Positions 45,973-53,784 of a DNA stretch of 59,201 bases are shown here, one piece after another. The notes under the pieces are model-generated. The model was not told where the DNA came from. It did no database searches and saw only the letters and a program-made list of their open reading frames with translations. Source of the DNA: Bacillota bacterium (GTDB taxonomy: Bacteria; Bacillota; SHA-98; UBA4971); the NCBI GenBank assembly GCA_012516125.1, contig JAAYXB010000021.1:1-59201 (forward strand), written 5' to 3'. Within the stretch, counting starts at the first letter, position 1. Each line of letters begins with the position of its first letter. The translations under genes were made by a program, and so were the position numbers.

Positions 45973-46698
45973 CTACTCGGCCCTGCGCACGATGTGGCCC
46001 CCGTGCAGCACCGGCACCACGCCAACCCTGTCCACCTGCGCGGCCGCGGCGACGTCGTCGCTGAAACCAATGCGCGCAAGATACCGCGCGTGCTCCGAGC
46101 CTGCGAGCGCAGCCTGGATGTTGTCACGGAAGACGGCATACAGACGGCGGGCGGCAATGCAGCCGTCGGACTCGTCCGCTTCAACCATGGAAGCGATCCG
46201 CTCGCACATCATGCCCGCGCACACCGCATCCTCCAGGGCGAACCTCCTGCCCTCGCCGGCGCACACGATGAGGATGTCCTTGCCGAGCGACACGGCCCGC
46301 TCGCAGGCAGCGGAAAGATTCCAGCAGGACCCGACGATGACGTCGTCTGCGGCTTTCACCGCTCTGATGGCGCCCGTGCCGTTGGTGGTCGTCATGATTA
46401 TCTTCTTTCCTGCCACGCGGTCCTCCGTGTACTCCAGTGGCGAGTTGCCGAGGTCGAAGCCCTCGATCTTCTCCCCTCTTCGCTCCCCGCAGAGAAGATA
46501 GTCACCCCTCGCGTAGGCGCGCGAGATCTCCACGGCCTCCTCCACGGAGATCGTGGGAATGACCTCGTCGCAGCCATTTGAGATGGCGCATGCAATGGTT
46601 GTGCTTGCTCTCAGAACGTCGATGACTATTGCCGTGATCCCGTTGAGGCTTCTTGCCTCAATCTCCTGTGGCACAAGGGCCACGTCGATGCGCACCAT
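45973..46698 (-). CDS. comB: ComB-like 2-phosphosulfolactate phosphatase
   Basis: This 241-residue protein matches ComB, which dephosphorylates 2-phosphosulfolactate in coenzyme M synthesis. Seen motifs are VIDVLRASTTIACAISNGCD, LLCGERRGEKIEGFDLGNSP and MTTTNGTGAIRAV. ATG 46698 follows GGGGAGGTAT. ComB homologues occur widely in Bacillota that make no coenzyme M, and their role there is unsettled. It lies 4 bases before spoIID, perhaps one transcript. Confidence 0.9.
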   Translation of the reverse strand: MVRIDVALVPQEIEARSLNGITAIVIDVLRASTTIACAISNGCDEVIPTISVEEAVEISRAYARGDYLLCGERRGEKIEGFDLGNSPLEYTEDRVAGKKIIMTTTNGTGAIRAVKAADDVIVGSCWNLSAACERAVSLGKDILIVCAGEGRRFALEDAVCAGMMCERIASMVEADESDGCIAARRLYAVFRDNIQAALAGSEHARYLARIGFSDDVAAAAQVDRVGVVPVLHGGHIVRRAE

Positions 46699-46743
46699 CC
46701 CTAGATACCTCCCCCTCACTCTACCCACGGCTTCTTACTCGTT

Positions 46744-47712
46744 TCACTTGTTAAAGCCTTCCTGCATTGTCTTCACAAGCTCGCCGATACGTTCCCGATC
46801 AGGAACCCAGTACAACGGGGAGAACTCCCCGGGCAGCGTCTCGGACACAAGCTCAGCCCTGGTCCTGACAAGAAACCAGCCGATGGATGCCATGTCGCGC
46901 CGGGACATGTCGGTTCTCACGTGCTCCGTCAGGATCGCCAGGATCTCGCGCGCCTTGCGAAGGTTCCGCAGGCTTGTGGCCTGACGGGCGACAGCCTTCA
47001 GCAGGATCTGCTGGCGCCTCACCCGGCTGATGTCCCCGAGGGCGTCCGCGCGGTATCTCACGTACCCGAGCGCCTTCGCTCCGTCCAGGACCTGCCTGCC
47101 CTTTTTCAGGTCAACCTTGAAGCCGCCTGCCCTGTCCACATAGTGCATGTCCTTGTCCACATCGATCTCTACCCCTCCAAGGGCGTCGATGATGCGCACA
47201 AATCCCTGGAAATCAACCTCCACGTACCGGTCGATCGCCATGCCCAGGAGCTCCTCCACGGTTCTGCGCGTGAGGTCCTGGCCTCCATAAGTATGCGAGG
47301 CGTTTATCTTGTTCGTGCCATGCCCCGGAATCCGCGCCTTCGTGTCCCTCGGGATCGACACCAGGTACACCCTGTTCACCCTGGGGTTCACCGATGCGAG
47401 CATTATGACGTCGGCCCGCACCGGGCCTTGCATGGGCTTGCCGTGGTCATCGTAGGTCCTATCCGTTCCGAGGATAAGGACGTTCACCGGCCGGTCCTGC
47501 ACGCCGAAAGTCGCCTCGGGAGCAAGCCACGACGACACGAGCACGTATAGCGTGACGACGAGCGCAGCGATGGCCACAAGGACAACGAAGAGCACGCGCC
47601 AGAACGTAATGTAGCGCGGCCTCTCTACTAGCTCAAACGGGCTTGGGCCTAGAGGCCCGGCGGACCCTCCCCCGAACCCAGGGCCGATATCGCCGCCCCC
47701 CATGCGTTCCAC
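46744..47712 (-). CDS. LytR-CpsA-Psr family wall-polymer ligase
   Basis: This 322-residue LCP protein has a Gly-rich cytoplasmic tail, one membrane segment (about 38-60) and the LCP domain: NVLILGTDR, VYLVSIPRDTKARIPG, KINASHTYGG, GGVEIDVDKDMHYVD and LGYVRYRADALGDISRVRRQQ. LCP enzymes attach wall teichoic acid or other polymers to peptidoglycan. GTG 47712 is chosen; ATG 47703 is possible. A promoter with three DnaA boxes precedes it. Confidence 0.92.
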   Translation of the reverse strand: MERMGGGDIGPGFGGGSAGPLGPSPFELVERPRYITFWRVLFVVLVAIAALVVTLYVLVSSWLAPEATFGVQDRPVNVLILGTDRTYDDHGKPMQGPVRADVIMLASVNPRVNRVYLVSIPRDTKARIPGHGTNKINASHTYGGQDLTRRTVEELLGMAIDRYVEVDFQGFVRIIDALGGVEIDVDKDMHYVDRAGGFKVDLKKGRQVLDGAKALGYVRYRADALGDISRVRRQQILLKAVARQATSLRNLRKAREILAILTEHVRTDMSRRDMASIGWFLVRTRAELVSETLPGEFSPLYWVPDRERIGELVKTMQEGFNK

Positions 47713-47828
47713 GTTTCAACCCCCTCTCCCTCTCGCACCGCGCCACACGCCCACAATCCACAAGGTCGGTGGCGCATCGGAAACTTTTCTCCGGGCGCCG
47801 TCATATTTCCGACGGCCGCTGCATATCC

Positions 47829-47858
47829 ATTATTGGGTGGTCTATCCTGCTTTGCCAA
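47829..47858 (-). promoter_or_regulatory. promoter of the LCP gene
   Basis: On the minus strand TTGGCA (47858-47853) and AATAAT (47834-47829) are 18 bases apart, giving a start near 47822 and a leader of about 110 bases. The DnaA boxes begin 10 bases upstream of the -35. Confidence 0.55.
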
Positions 47859-47868
47859 CCCTTCCCTT

Positions 47869-47898
47869 TTATCCACATTATCCACAAGTTTATCCACA
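47869..47898 (+). promoter_or_regulatory. cluster of three consensus DnaA boxes
   Basis: TTATCCACA occurs three times on the plus strand at 47869-47877, 47878-47886 and 47890-47898, all perfect. The tight spacing and shared direction are like a DnaA oligomer site. It is in an intergenic region, not beside dnaA or dnaN, and just upstream of the LCP promoter. Confidence 0.9.
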
Positions 47899-47975
47899 AG
47901 CTGGCAGCCCCGGCGCGGCACTGCCTCATCGTCTGCTGCGTTATCCCGCCCCGTATCATCCTCATCACCTTGTTC

Positions 47976-49013
47976 TCATGACTCAAGCTCGAGGTCGGGA
48001 ACGGCGGGAAGCTCCAGGGAGCTTCTCTCTCCCCTGGCGAGCCGGAAGTAACCCGCGCACGCCACCATTGCAGCGTTGTCGGTGCATAAGGCAGGCGACG
48101 GGGACACAAACCGCAGCCCGGCTTCGGATGCCCGAGCTGACATCCTCTCTCTGAGCCTGGAGTTGGCGGCCACGCCGCCCGCAAGGGCCACGGTCCTGAC
48201 ACCCCCGGCGAGCGCGGCCCGTATCGTCTTCTCCACAAGGACGTCCACCACGGCCTCCTGGAAACTGGCGGCGAGGTCGGCCAGGCTCGTGTTGAGCTTT
48301 CTCACGTGGCTGACGACGGCGGTCTTGAGCCCGCTGAAGCTGAAGTCGTACGACCCTTCCTCCAGGAACGCCCTGGGAAAGCGAACCGCGTTAGGGTCAC
48401 CGCTCCGTGCCGCGGCGTCGATCGCAGGCCCCCCGGGGTACCCCAGCCCAAGGACCCTCGCTACCTTATCGAACGCCTCGCCCGCCGCGTCGTCGCGCGT
48501 GCGGCCCATTACTTCGTAGCTGCCGTGGTCCTGAAGGTACACGAGGTCTGTATGTCCTCCGGACACCACGAGGCACACAAAGGGAGGGTGAAGGTCTGGG
48601 TGCTCGATGAAATTCGCGTATATGTGCGCCTCGATGTGGTTCACCCCGATGAACGGCACCTGCCGCGCCAGCGCCACGGCCTTGGCCGCGGAGAGCCCCA
48701 CCAGGATGGCGCCCACAAGGCCCGGCCCACGCGTCGCCGCCACCGCCGTCACATCCGAAAGGCCAAGGCCGGCGTCGCGCAGCGCCTGGTCGATGACGGG
48801 GATGATCGTCTCCACGTGCCGCCGCGAGGCGACTTCCGGCACGACACCGCCAAACCGCCTGTGAAGGCTTGCCTGGGACGCAACCACGCTCGAGCGCAGG
48901 CGCAAGCCCGAGGCCTCGCACGACCCGTCGCCCTCCAGCACGGCGCAGGACGTTTCGTCACAGCTTGTCTCGAGCCCAAGGACGCAAAATGCGCCTGCGT
49001 TAGCGTCGCCCAT
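47976..49013 (-). CDS. tsaD: tRNA threonylcarbamoyladenosine transferase TsaD
   Basis: TsaD transfers threonylcarbamoyl to A37 of ANN-reading tRNAs. The 345-residue protein has LGLETSCDETSCAV, the metal ligands in HIEAHIYANF, VSGGHTDLVYL, DDAAGEAFDKVARVLGLGYP and LAGGVAANSRLR. It overlaps rimI by 14 bases. TsaE, TsaB and TsaD work as one complex, and their genes are adjacent here. Confidence 0.96.
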   Translation of the reverse strand: MGDANAGAFCVLGLETSCDETSCAVLEGDGSCEASGLRLRSSVVASQASLHRRFGGVVPEVASRRHVETIIPVIDQALRDAGLGLSDVTAVAATRGPGLVGAILVGLSAAKAVALARQVPFIGVNHIEAHIYANFIEHPDLHPPFVCLVVSGGHTDLVYLQDHGSYEVMGRTRDDAAGEAFDKVARVLGLGYPGGPAIDAAARSGDPNAVRFPRAFLEEGSYDFSFSGLKTAVVSHVRKLNTSLADLAASFQEAVVDVLVEKTIRAALAGGVRTVALAGGVAANSRLRERMSARASEAGLRFVSPSPALCTDNAAMVACAGYFRLARGERSSLELPAVPDLELES

Positions 49014-49497
49014 GGTGGTCCCTCACAGGTCGGTCGCGCGGAGGTTGTTCGTTCTTCCACATTATCATGGCATCCTCGCCGTTGTCGTGGTAGTAACCCG
49101 GTCGTATGCCGACGCTCACGAATCCCAGCTTTTCGTAGAGCTTCTGCGCCCCCAGGTTTGACACCCTCACCTCGAGCGTGATCCTCTTCGCGCCCTTCGA
49201 CCTCGCGTAATCCATGATAGCCCTCATGAGTCTCTCGCCTACGCCACGGCGCCGAAAGTCAGGATGCACCGCAAGGTTGGTGATGTGGCCTTCGTCGAGG
49301 ATGACCCAGATCCCGACGTAGCCTATCACCTTGCCGTTCTGCCGGGCCACAAGGTAACACGCCCTGCTGTTCTCGTAGATCTCTGAAAGGAATGCGTTCC
49401 GCGACCACGGGGTCGGGAAGGAGGCTTTCTCGATGTTCATGACGCTATCAAGATCGCTTTGCCGCATGGGGCTGATCTCAAAGTCCACCTTGCGCAC
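49000..49497 (-). CDS. rimI: ribosomal protein alanine N-acetyltransferase RimI-like
   Basis: This GNAT-family enzyme of 165 residues has the acetyl-CoA motif RRRGVGERLMRAIM and a typical RimI end (LEVRVSNLGAQKLYEKLGFVSVGIRPGYY, then EDAMIM). RimI acetylates the N-terminus of ribosomal protein S18 in E. coli; other targets are possible. GTG 49497 is inside the end of tsaB, and another GTG nine bases later is an alternative. It lies between tsaB and tsaD, as often in Bacillota. Confidence 0.9.
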   Translation of the reverse strand: MRKVDFEISPMRQSDLDSVMNIEKASFPTPWSRNAFLSEIYENSRACYLVARQNGKVIGYVGIWVILDEGHITNLAVHPDFRRRGVGERLMRAIMDYARSKGAKRITLEVRVSNLGAQKLYEKLGFVSVGIRPGYYHDNGEDAMIMWKNEQPPRDRPVRDHHGRR

Positions 49498-50254
49498 GCC
49501 CCCCGCATGACATGGCCCCGCCCTGCACCATCTCGGCGCTAGACCTTCCCAGATAGAACGGCTCGACTTCATACGCGTTCCTGGCCTGGCCAGACCTGAT
49601 CGCAAGCCTTCCCATGGCCGCAACCACGGCAGGACGGGGCCCGATACACCACTCCGGGCCTATTGCAAGCCTATCCCCAGCATTCTCAAGTATAACCTGC
49701 TTGTGGGCCCTCGCACCATCCCCCACAAAGAGGACTTTTGCCCCATTCCCGCCCGGCCCGGCGGCGTCACCAACGGCGGTGCCGTCAGCAACGGCAGCGC
49801 GCAGGCGCTCGACAACCTCGCGGATTCCCTTCACCTCGTAGTCGCTTACCCTCTCGGGATACAGGCCGCGAACACGATAGGTCGCCGTGTAGACGAGGTC
49901 GCGCCTGGCCGAGATGAGCGGGCAGACGAGCGCCTCCGAAAAAGGAAGGTTGGCCGCGATGGCGTCGAGGGTCACGACCGCGCCGACAGGGATGTCCAGC
50001 GCGTAGGCCAGCACCTTTGCCATGGTTACCCCAATCCGCACGCCGGTGAACGACCCCGGGCCTATCGCCACTGCGACGCCGTCGAGGTCCGAGACAGCCC
50101 ATCCGGCCTCGGCAAGGAGCCTCTCACAGGTAGCTGCGACGCTTTCCGAGTTCGCCCTCGTTACAATGGCGCTGTATTCGGCGACCACTTCGTCGCCGGA
50201 TACGAGCGCCACGCCTCCCGTAAACGTGGAAGTGTCAATACCCAGGACCCGCAA
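49478..50254 (-). CDS. tsaB: TsaB, t6A synthesis scaffold
   Basis: TsaB is the inactive ASKHA-fold partner of TsaD. The 258-residue protein starts MRVLGIDTSTFTGGVALVSG, has VAIGPGSFTGVRIGVTMAK and LISARRDLVYTATYR, and a conserved end (VEPFYLGRSSAE). The start is TTG 50254, inside the end of tsaE (20-base overlap). A Gly/Ala-rich insert near 170-185 lengthens it slightly. Confidence 0.95.
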   Translation of the reverse strand: MRVLGIDTSTFTGGVALVSGDEVVAEYSAIVTRANSESVAATCERLLAEAGWAVSDLDGVAVAIGPGSFTGVRIGVTMAKVLAYALDIPVGAVVTLDAIAANLPFSEALVCPLISARRDLVYTATYRVRGLYPERVSDYEVKGIREVVERLRAAVADGTAVGDAAGPGGNGAKVLFVGDGARAHKQVILENAGDRLAIGPEWCIGPRPAVVAAMGRLAIRSGQARNAYEVEPFYLGRSSAEMVQGGAMSCGGRAQGGL

Positions 50255-50837
50255 GCGCCTTCAACTCCTCGACCATGCGGCGGAACCTATCCCCGCGCGG
50301 GAAAAGCACGATCTCCCTGGCGCCGCTGACGTCGCCGTCGCTGTGGCCGTCACCGTCCCCGTCACCGTCGCCTTCGTCGTCATCGAGGCTTTCGCCGTCA
50401 CGCTTGCCTTTGCCGCTCGTGCCACGCCCGCCTCCGCCATCATCGATGCCATCATCGATAGGCATCCTTATCTCCACGTCGAGCCTTTCCTCGGGCAAAA
50501 GCTCACGGATCCTCTCAGGCCACTCGATAGCCACGGCGCCAGCCCCGTAAAGGCACTCCTCGACCCCTGCGCTCTCGGCGTCTGGAACCCCTTCCAGCCT
50601 GTAAGCGTCGATGTGGTACAGGGGGATTTTCCCAGGGTGTTCGTGAATGATGGTGAACGTGGGGCTTACAACCCGCCCTCGAACGCCCATGCCGGCGGCC
50701 ACGCCCTGCACGAACACAGTCTTGCCCGCACCAAGCTGGCCTTCGATGCAAACCACGTCTCCCGGGTCCAGAAGCTTCCCCAGAGCTTCGCCGAGCCTTC
50801 TCGTGTCACGCGGGCTAAAAGCCCGGTACACCAGCAA
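50235..50837 (-). CDS. tsaE: TsaE, t6A synthesis ATPase, with acidic insert
   Basis: TsaE powers the cycle of the TsaBD complex. Walker A is GQLGAGKT, then VVSPTFTIIHEH and YHIDAYRL, with the late Trp in AIEWPERI. TTG 50837 follows GGGAGGTT and gives 200 residues, over the usual 150. The extra length is a run of about 45 Asp/Gly/Lys residues (DDGGGGRGTSGKGKRDGESL and then GDGDGDG) near the end, encoded by a simple repeat. The family end (REIVLFPRGDRFRRMVEEL) resumes after it. Confidence 0.93.
   Translation of the reverse strand: MLVYRAFSPRDTRRLGEALGKLLDPGDVVCIEGQLGAGKTVFVQGVAAGMGVRGRVVSPTFTIIHEHPGKIPLYHIDAYRLEGVPDAESAGVEECLYGAGAVAIEWPERIRELLPEERLDVEIRMPIDDGIDDGGGGRGTSGKGKRDGESLDDDEGDGDGDGDGHSDGDVSGAREIVLFPRGDRFRRMVEELKALAGPGY
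50325..50470. repeat. simple repeat encoding the TsaE acidic insert
   Basis: Trinucleotide/hexamer units of the GTCACC and GTCGTC type encode Asp, Gly and Ser on the minus strand. Such repeats change length readily. Confidence 0.6.
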
Positions 50838-50949
50838 CAGTTGAACCTCCCGCCCGCAGGACAAATTCAAGCAGATTATACCACACGCACGAGCGAAGAA
50901 TCCATAACGACCGTGCGGACCATGCGGAGAGAGGCGGCTATAGACGTCG

Positions 50950-50979
50950 TTGACAGCTTTTCCTGCACGTGTATATAAT
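50950..50979 (+). promoter_or_regulatory. consensus promoter of mazEF
   Basis: TTGACA (50950-50955) and TATAAT (50974-50979) match both sigma-A hexamers exactly, with an 18-base spacer. Confidence 0.85.
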
Positions 50980-50990
50980 CTCGGTGTAGA

Positions 50991-51008
50991 CTATAGTATA
51001 TACTGTAG
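50991..51008 (+). promoter_or_regulatory. palindromic operator after the mazEF promoter
   Basis: CTATAGTATATACTGTAG is an 18-base near-palindrome (16 of 18 matched) 12 bases after the -10 box. It is the natural site for the ribbon-helix-helix antitoxin to repress its own operon. Confidence 0.65.
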
Positions 51009-51033
51009 CGCCCGAGAGAGCGGAGGGGTTGCC

Positions 51034-51327
51034 GTGGCCCAGCAGGTCAGGAGGATCATGATCACCCTGCCGGACAGTCTCTTGCAGGAAGTCGACGGGG
51101 TCGCGAAGCAGGAGAATCGAAACCGGAGCGAGTTCATCAGGGAGGCCATGCGACGCTACATCGAGGAGAAGCGCAGGCTGGAACTCCGCGAGAGGCTGAA
51201 GGAGGGCTACCGCAAGATGGCGGGCCTGAACCTCGAACTCGCCGGCGAAGCTGTCGCTGCGGAGAATGAAGCCCTTGCCCTCTACGAGGAGGTCCTGGCA
51301 CGGGGCAATGGAACCGAAGGAGCTTAA
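51034..51327 (+). CDS. mazE: MazE/NdoAI-type antitoxin
   Basis: This 97-residue protein begins with a ribbon-helix-helix domain ([20 protein letters not shown], then [16 protein letters not shown]) as in B. subtilis NdoAI. The C-terminal part (about 55-97) is acidic and helical and would bind the toxin. GTG 51034 follows GGAGGGG. It overlaps the toxin gene by 20 bases and probably represses the promoter through the palindrome at 50991. Confidence 0.9.
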   Translation: MAQQVRRIMITLPDSLLQEVDGVAKQENRNRSEFIREAMRRYIEEKRRLELRERLKEGYRKMAGLNLELAGEAVAAENEALALYEEVLARGNGTEGA

Positions 51328-51667
51328 ACGCGGCGACATCTTCTACGCGGACCTCAACCCCGTCATCGGCTCGGAGCAAGGCGGCACGAGGCCGGTGCTC
51401 GTCCTCCAGAACGACATCGGGAACCGCTATAGCCCCACCACGATCGTGGCGGCCATCACGTCGCGCATCGACAAGGCGCGGCTTCCCACCCATGTCGAAC
51501 TGCCCTCAAGCAAGAGCAAGCTGCCCATGGATTCCGTCATCCTTCTCGAGCAACTGCGGACCATAGACCGCCGCAGGCTCATCGAGAAGGTTTCCCATCT
51601 AGACCCTGTCACGATGGACCGGGTTGACAGGGCACTCGAGATCAGCCTGGGCCTGGTAGGAATATGA
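51308..51667 (+). CDS. mazF: MazF/NdoA-type endoribonuclease
   Basis: This 119-residue PemK/MazF protein closely matches B. subtilis Ndo[49 protein letters not shown] and [17 protein letters not shown]. It cuts mRNA at short sites (UACAU in NdoA); the specificity here is unknown. ATG 51308 lies inside the antitoxin gene. In relatives the pair follows alr; here it is divergent from tsaE. Confidence 0.95.
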   Translation: MEPKELKRGDIFYADLNPVIGSEQGGTRPVLVLQNDIGNRYSPTTIVAAITSRIDKARLPTHVELPSSKSKLPMDSVILLEQLRTIDRRRLIEKVSHLDPVTMDRVDRALEISLGLVGI

Positions 51668-51682
51668 CGGCTGTCGCTTGTC

Positions 51683-51749
51683 GCGCTCTCCCTTTGAGTC
51701 ACCGGCAACCCCTCCCAAAAGTCGGGAGCATTTTTGCACCCCCACTTAG
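51683..51749 (-). repeat. half copy of the 200-bp element
   Basis: Read on the minus strand it starts CTAAGTGGGGGTGCAAAAAT, continues CTCCCGACTTTTGGGAGGGG and ends with TTGCCGGTGACTCAAAGGGA. One hairpin arm is present but the second is missing. Confidence 0.8.
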
Positions 51750-51857
51750 GCACTTTTCCTGAGCTTACCCGGAGGATTTTCCCCCGCGCAGGCGAATATA
51801 ACCTGAGGCGACGCGCCGCTTTGCACCTGTGCACGTATCATGGGAGGGGGATCGGGC

Positions 51858-52580
51858 TTGCGGCCGCTTGTCGGCGTCACCTGTTCGACTTCCAGCTCGA
51901 ATGAGGCAGACGAATCGAAGAAGCACACGTTGCCCCACGATTACGTTTACGCCCTTACCAGGGTTGGCGGCGAGGCCGTGATCCTGCCCGCAGGCGATAG
52001 CGAATCCGCAATCCGTCTCGCCAGCGCCCTTGACGGTATACTCCTCTCGGGCGGGGCGGACCTCGATCCCAGGCACTTCGGCGAGGATCCCCACCCACGC
52101 CTCGGTCACATCGACCCTGAGCGCGACGAATTCGAGCTTGCCCTCGTGCGGGCCGCTGTCCAGGCGGGCACGCCGATCCTCGCGATCTGCAGGGGCATTC
52201 AGGTCCTGAACGTCGCGATGGGCGGCACCCTCTACCAGGACATCCCTTCCCAGGTCAATGGGGCAATCAAACACCGGCAAGACGCGCCGCGATACCACGC
52301 AAGCCATAAGGTCGTTGTAGAGCGCCACTCAAAGCTGGCCGGAATGGTGGGCGCAGGTGATGTGCTCGTCAACTCCTTCCACCACCAGGCCGTACGGGAG
52401 GTCGCGCCAGGGTTTTTCGTCTCGGCACGTTCCACCGACGGAGTGATCGAGGGAATAGAGTCCGCCCACGACCTTTTCGTGGTGGGCGTGCAATGGCATC
52501 CGGAGTGTATGACCGACCAGTACCCGGCGATGCTCGAGATATTCGCGGCGTTCGTGGCTGAAGCGGCCGCAAGGCGGTAA
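51858..52580 (+). CDS. PuuD-like class-I glutamine amidotransferase hydrolase
   Basis: This is a peptidase C26 family protein of 240 residues. The nucleophile Cys is in ILAICRGIQVLNVA, and the His-Glu pair in VVGVQWHPE. GGADLDPRHFGE and NSFHHQAVREVAPGF are typical of gamma-glutamyl-GABA hydrolases. TTG 51858 follows GGGAGGGGGA; ATG 51840 is the alternative. It starts a five-gene run for amide and peptide breakdown. The real substrate is a gamma-glutamyl amide or other small peptide amide. Confidence 0.88.
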   Translation: MRPLVGVTCSTSSSNEADESKKHTLPHDYVYALTRVGGEAVILPAGDSESAIRLASALDGILLSGGADLDPRHFGEDPHPRLGHIDPERDEFELALVRAAVQAGTPILAICRGIQVLNVAMGGTLYQDIPSQVNGAIKHRQDAPRYHASHKVVVERHSKLAGMVGAGDVLVNSFHHQAVREVAPGFFVSARSTDGVIEGIESAHDLFVVGVQWHPECMTDQYPAMLEIFAAFVAEAAARR

Positions 52581-52620
52581 CTGGGAGCACAGAATCGCTC
52601 CCGACTTTGAGGAAGGTGGT
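52578..52620 (+). repeat. decayed element copy before the asparaginase gene
   Basis: TAACTGGGAGCACAGAATCG, CTCCCGACTTTGAGGAAGG resembles the left part of 51749-51707 (read on the minus strand). GAGGAAGGTGG within it is the likely ribosome-binding site of the gene that follows. Confidence 0.5.
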
Positions 52621-52624
52621 TTCG

Positions 52625-53638
52625 TTGTCAGAGCCGGCCGTCAAAGTGACGCGCGGGCCCATTGTCGAAAGCGTCCACAGGGCTGACGTGGCGGTTGCCG
52701 ACAATGCGGGCCGCGTTTTATTTTGGGTCGGAGATCCGGGGAAGGTGACCTACTGGCGATCCAGCGCCAAGCCTATCCAGGCGGTGCCCGTCATCGAGAC
52801 GGGAGCCGCAGAGCGCTTCGGGTTCGAGGACCGCGAGATCGCCGTCATGTGCGCGTCCCATAGCGGCGAGGACGTGCATATCAGGGCGGTAGCAGGCATC
52901 CTGCGCAAGATCGGCCTTACCGACCGCGCCCTCGCCTGCGGGGTGCACCCGCCGCTCAACAGGGACTCGGCGAAGAGGCTCGTGGCCTGCGGCGTGGCGC
53001 CGTGGCAACTCCACTGCAACTGCTCGGGCAAGCACGCCGCCATGCTCGCTATAGCTGTCCATATGGGTTACTCCGTGGAAGGCTACTTCCGTCCGGACCA
53101 CCCCGTCCAGCACCTCATGGTGCGCGAGGTCTCGCTCTTCACGGGCGTGCCCGAGGAGGACATCGCCATCGGAGTGGATGGCTGTGGGGTGCCGGTTTTC
53201 GGGCTTTCCCTCGCAGCCATGGCAAGGGCGTTCGCGACGCTCACGAGTCCCGAGTGCCTCCCTGACGCCGCTTGCGCTGCGGCGGCGCGGCGCGTGTGCC
53301 GTGCCATGCGGGCTCACCCGTACATGGTAGCAGGGCGCGGCAGGCTCACCACCGACCTCATGGAGGCGGCCGGGGACCGACTGGTGGCGAAAAGCGGGGC
53401 CGAAGGCGTGTACTGCGTCGGCATCCTCGGACAGGGCCTCGGCGTGGCTGTCAAGATCGAGGACGGGAACGCAAGGGCCGCAGGTCCTGTGGTGCTCGAG
53501 GTGCTGGCGCGTATGGGTGTCCTGGATGCCGGTCACCTCGGGGCGCTCGCCGCGCACCATCATCCTCACGTGCTGAACCATCGCGGGGAAGTCGTGGGGG
53601 ACATCATTCCCGACTTCGAGCTCAAGTCGCAATGCTAA
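52625..53638 (+). CDS. asparaginase, type II (thermolabile/Rhizobium-like family)
   Basis: This 337-residue protein belongs to the Asparaginase_II family (not the AnsA/AnsB fold). Seen motifs are RGPIVESVHRADVAV, WRSSAKPIQAVPV, CASHSGEDVH, CNCSGKHAAMLA and VDGCGVPVFGLSL, with a GPVVLEVL end. It hydrolyses asparagine or related amides. TTG 52625 follows GAGGAAGGTGG; TTG 52607 and GTG 52616 are upstream alternatives. It follows the C26 gene after 44 bases. Confidence 0.88.
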   Translation: MSEPAVKVTRGPIVESVHRADVAVADNAGRVLFWVGDPGKVTYWRSSAKPIQAVPVIETGAAERFGFEDREIAVMCASHSGEDVHIRAVAGILRKIGLTDRALACGVHPPLNRDSAKRLVACGVAPWQLHCNCSGKHAAMLAIAVHMGYSVEGYFRPDHPVQHLMVREVSLFTGVPEEDIAIGVDGCGVPVFGLSLAAMARAFATLTSPECLPDAACAAAARRVCRAMRAHPYMVAGRGRLTTDLMEAAGDRLVAKSGAEGVYCVGILGQGLGVAVKIEDGNARAAGPVVLEVLARMGVLDAGHLGALAAHHHPHVLNHRGEVVGDIIPDFELKSQC

Positions 53639-53708
53639 CACTACTCTGGCAGATAGGCAGGCACACTCCAGTTCCGACGGTCTGGACGATTGACCCGCAT
53701 CTCACCCT

Positions 53709-53744
53709 TTGCCGGTGACTCAAGAGAGAGTGCAACACCGGCAA
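53709..53744 (+). repeat. solo element hairpin
   Basis: TTGCCGGTG (53709-53717) and CACCGGCAA (53736-53744) form a perfect 9-bp stem around ACTCAAGAGAGAGTGCAA. It is the core of the short element, without the outer ends, 41 bases before dppA. Confidence 0.8.
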
Positions 53745-53784
53745 GAAGGATCATAGCGCAAAGCAGGGCAGGAGGTGTAGACCT

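Noticed and set aside
47869-47898. Chromosome origin
   Set aside because: Three DnaA boxes alone, without dnaA, dnaN, rpmH or a clear AT-rich unwinding region, do not support oriC here.
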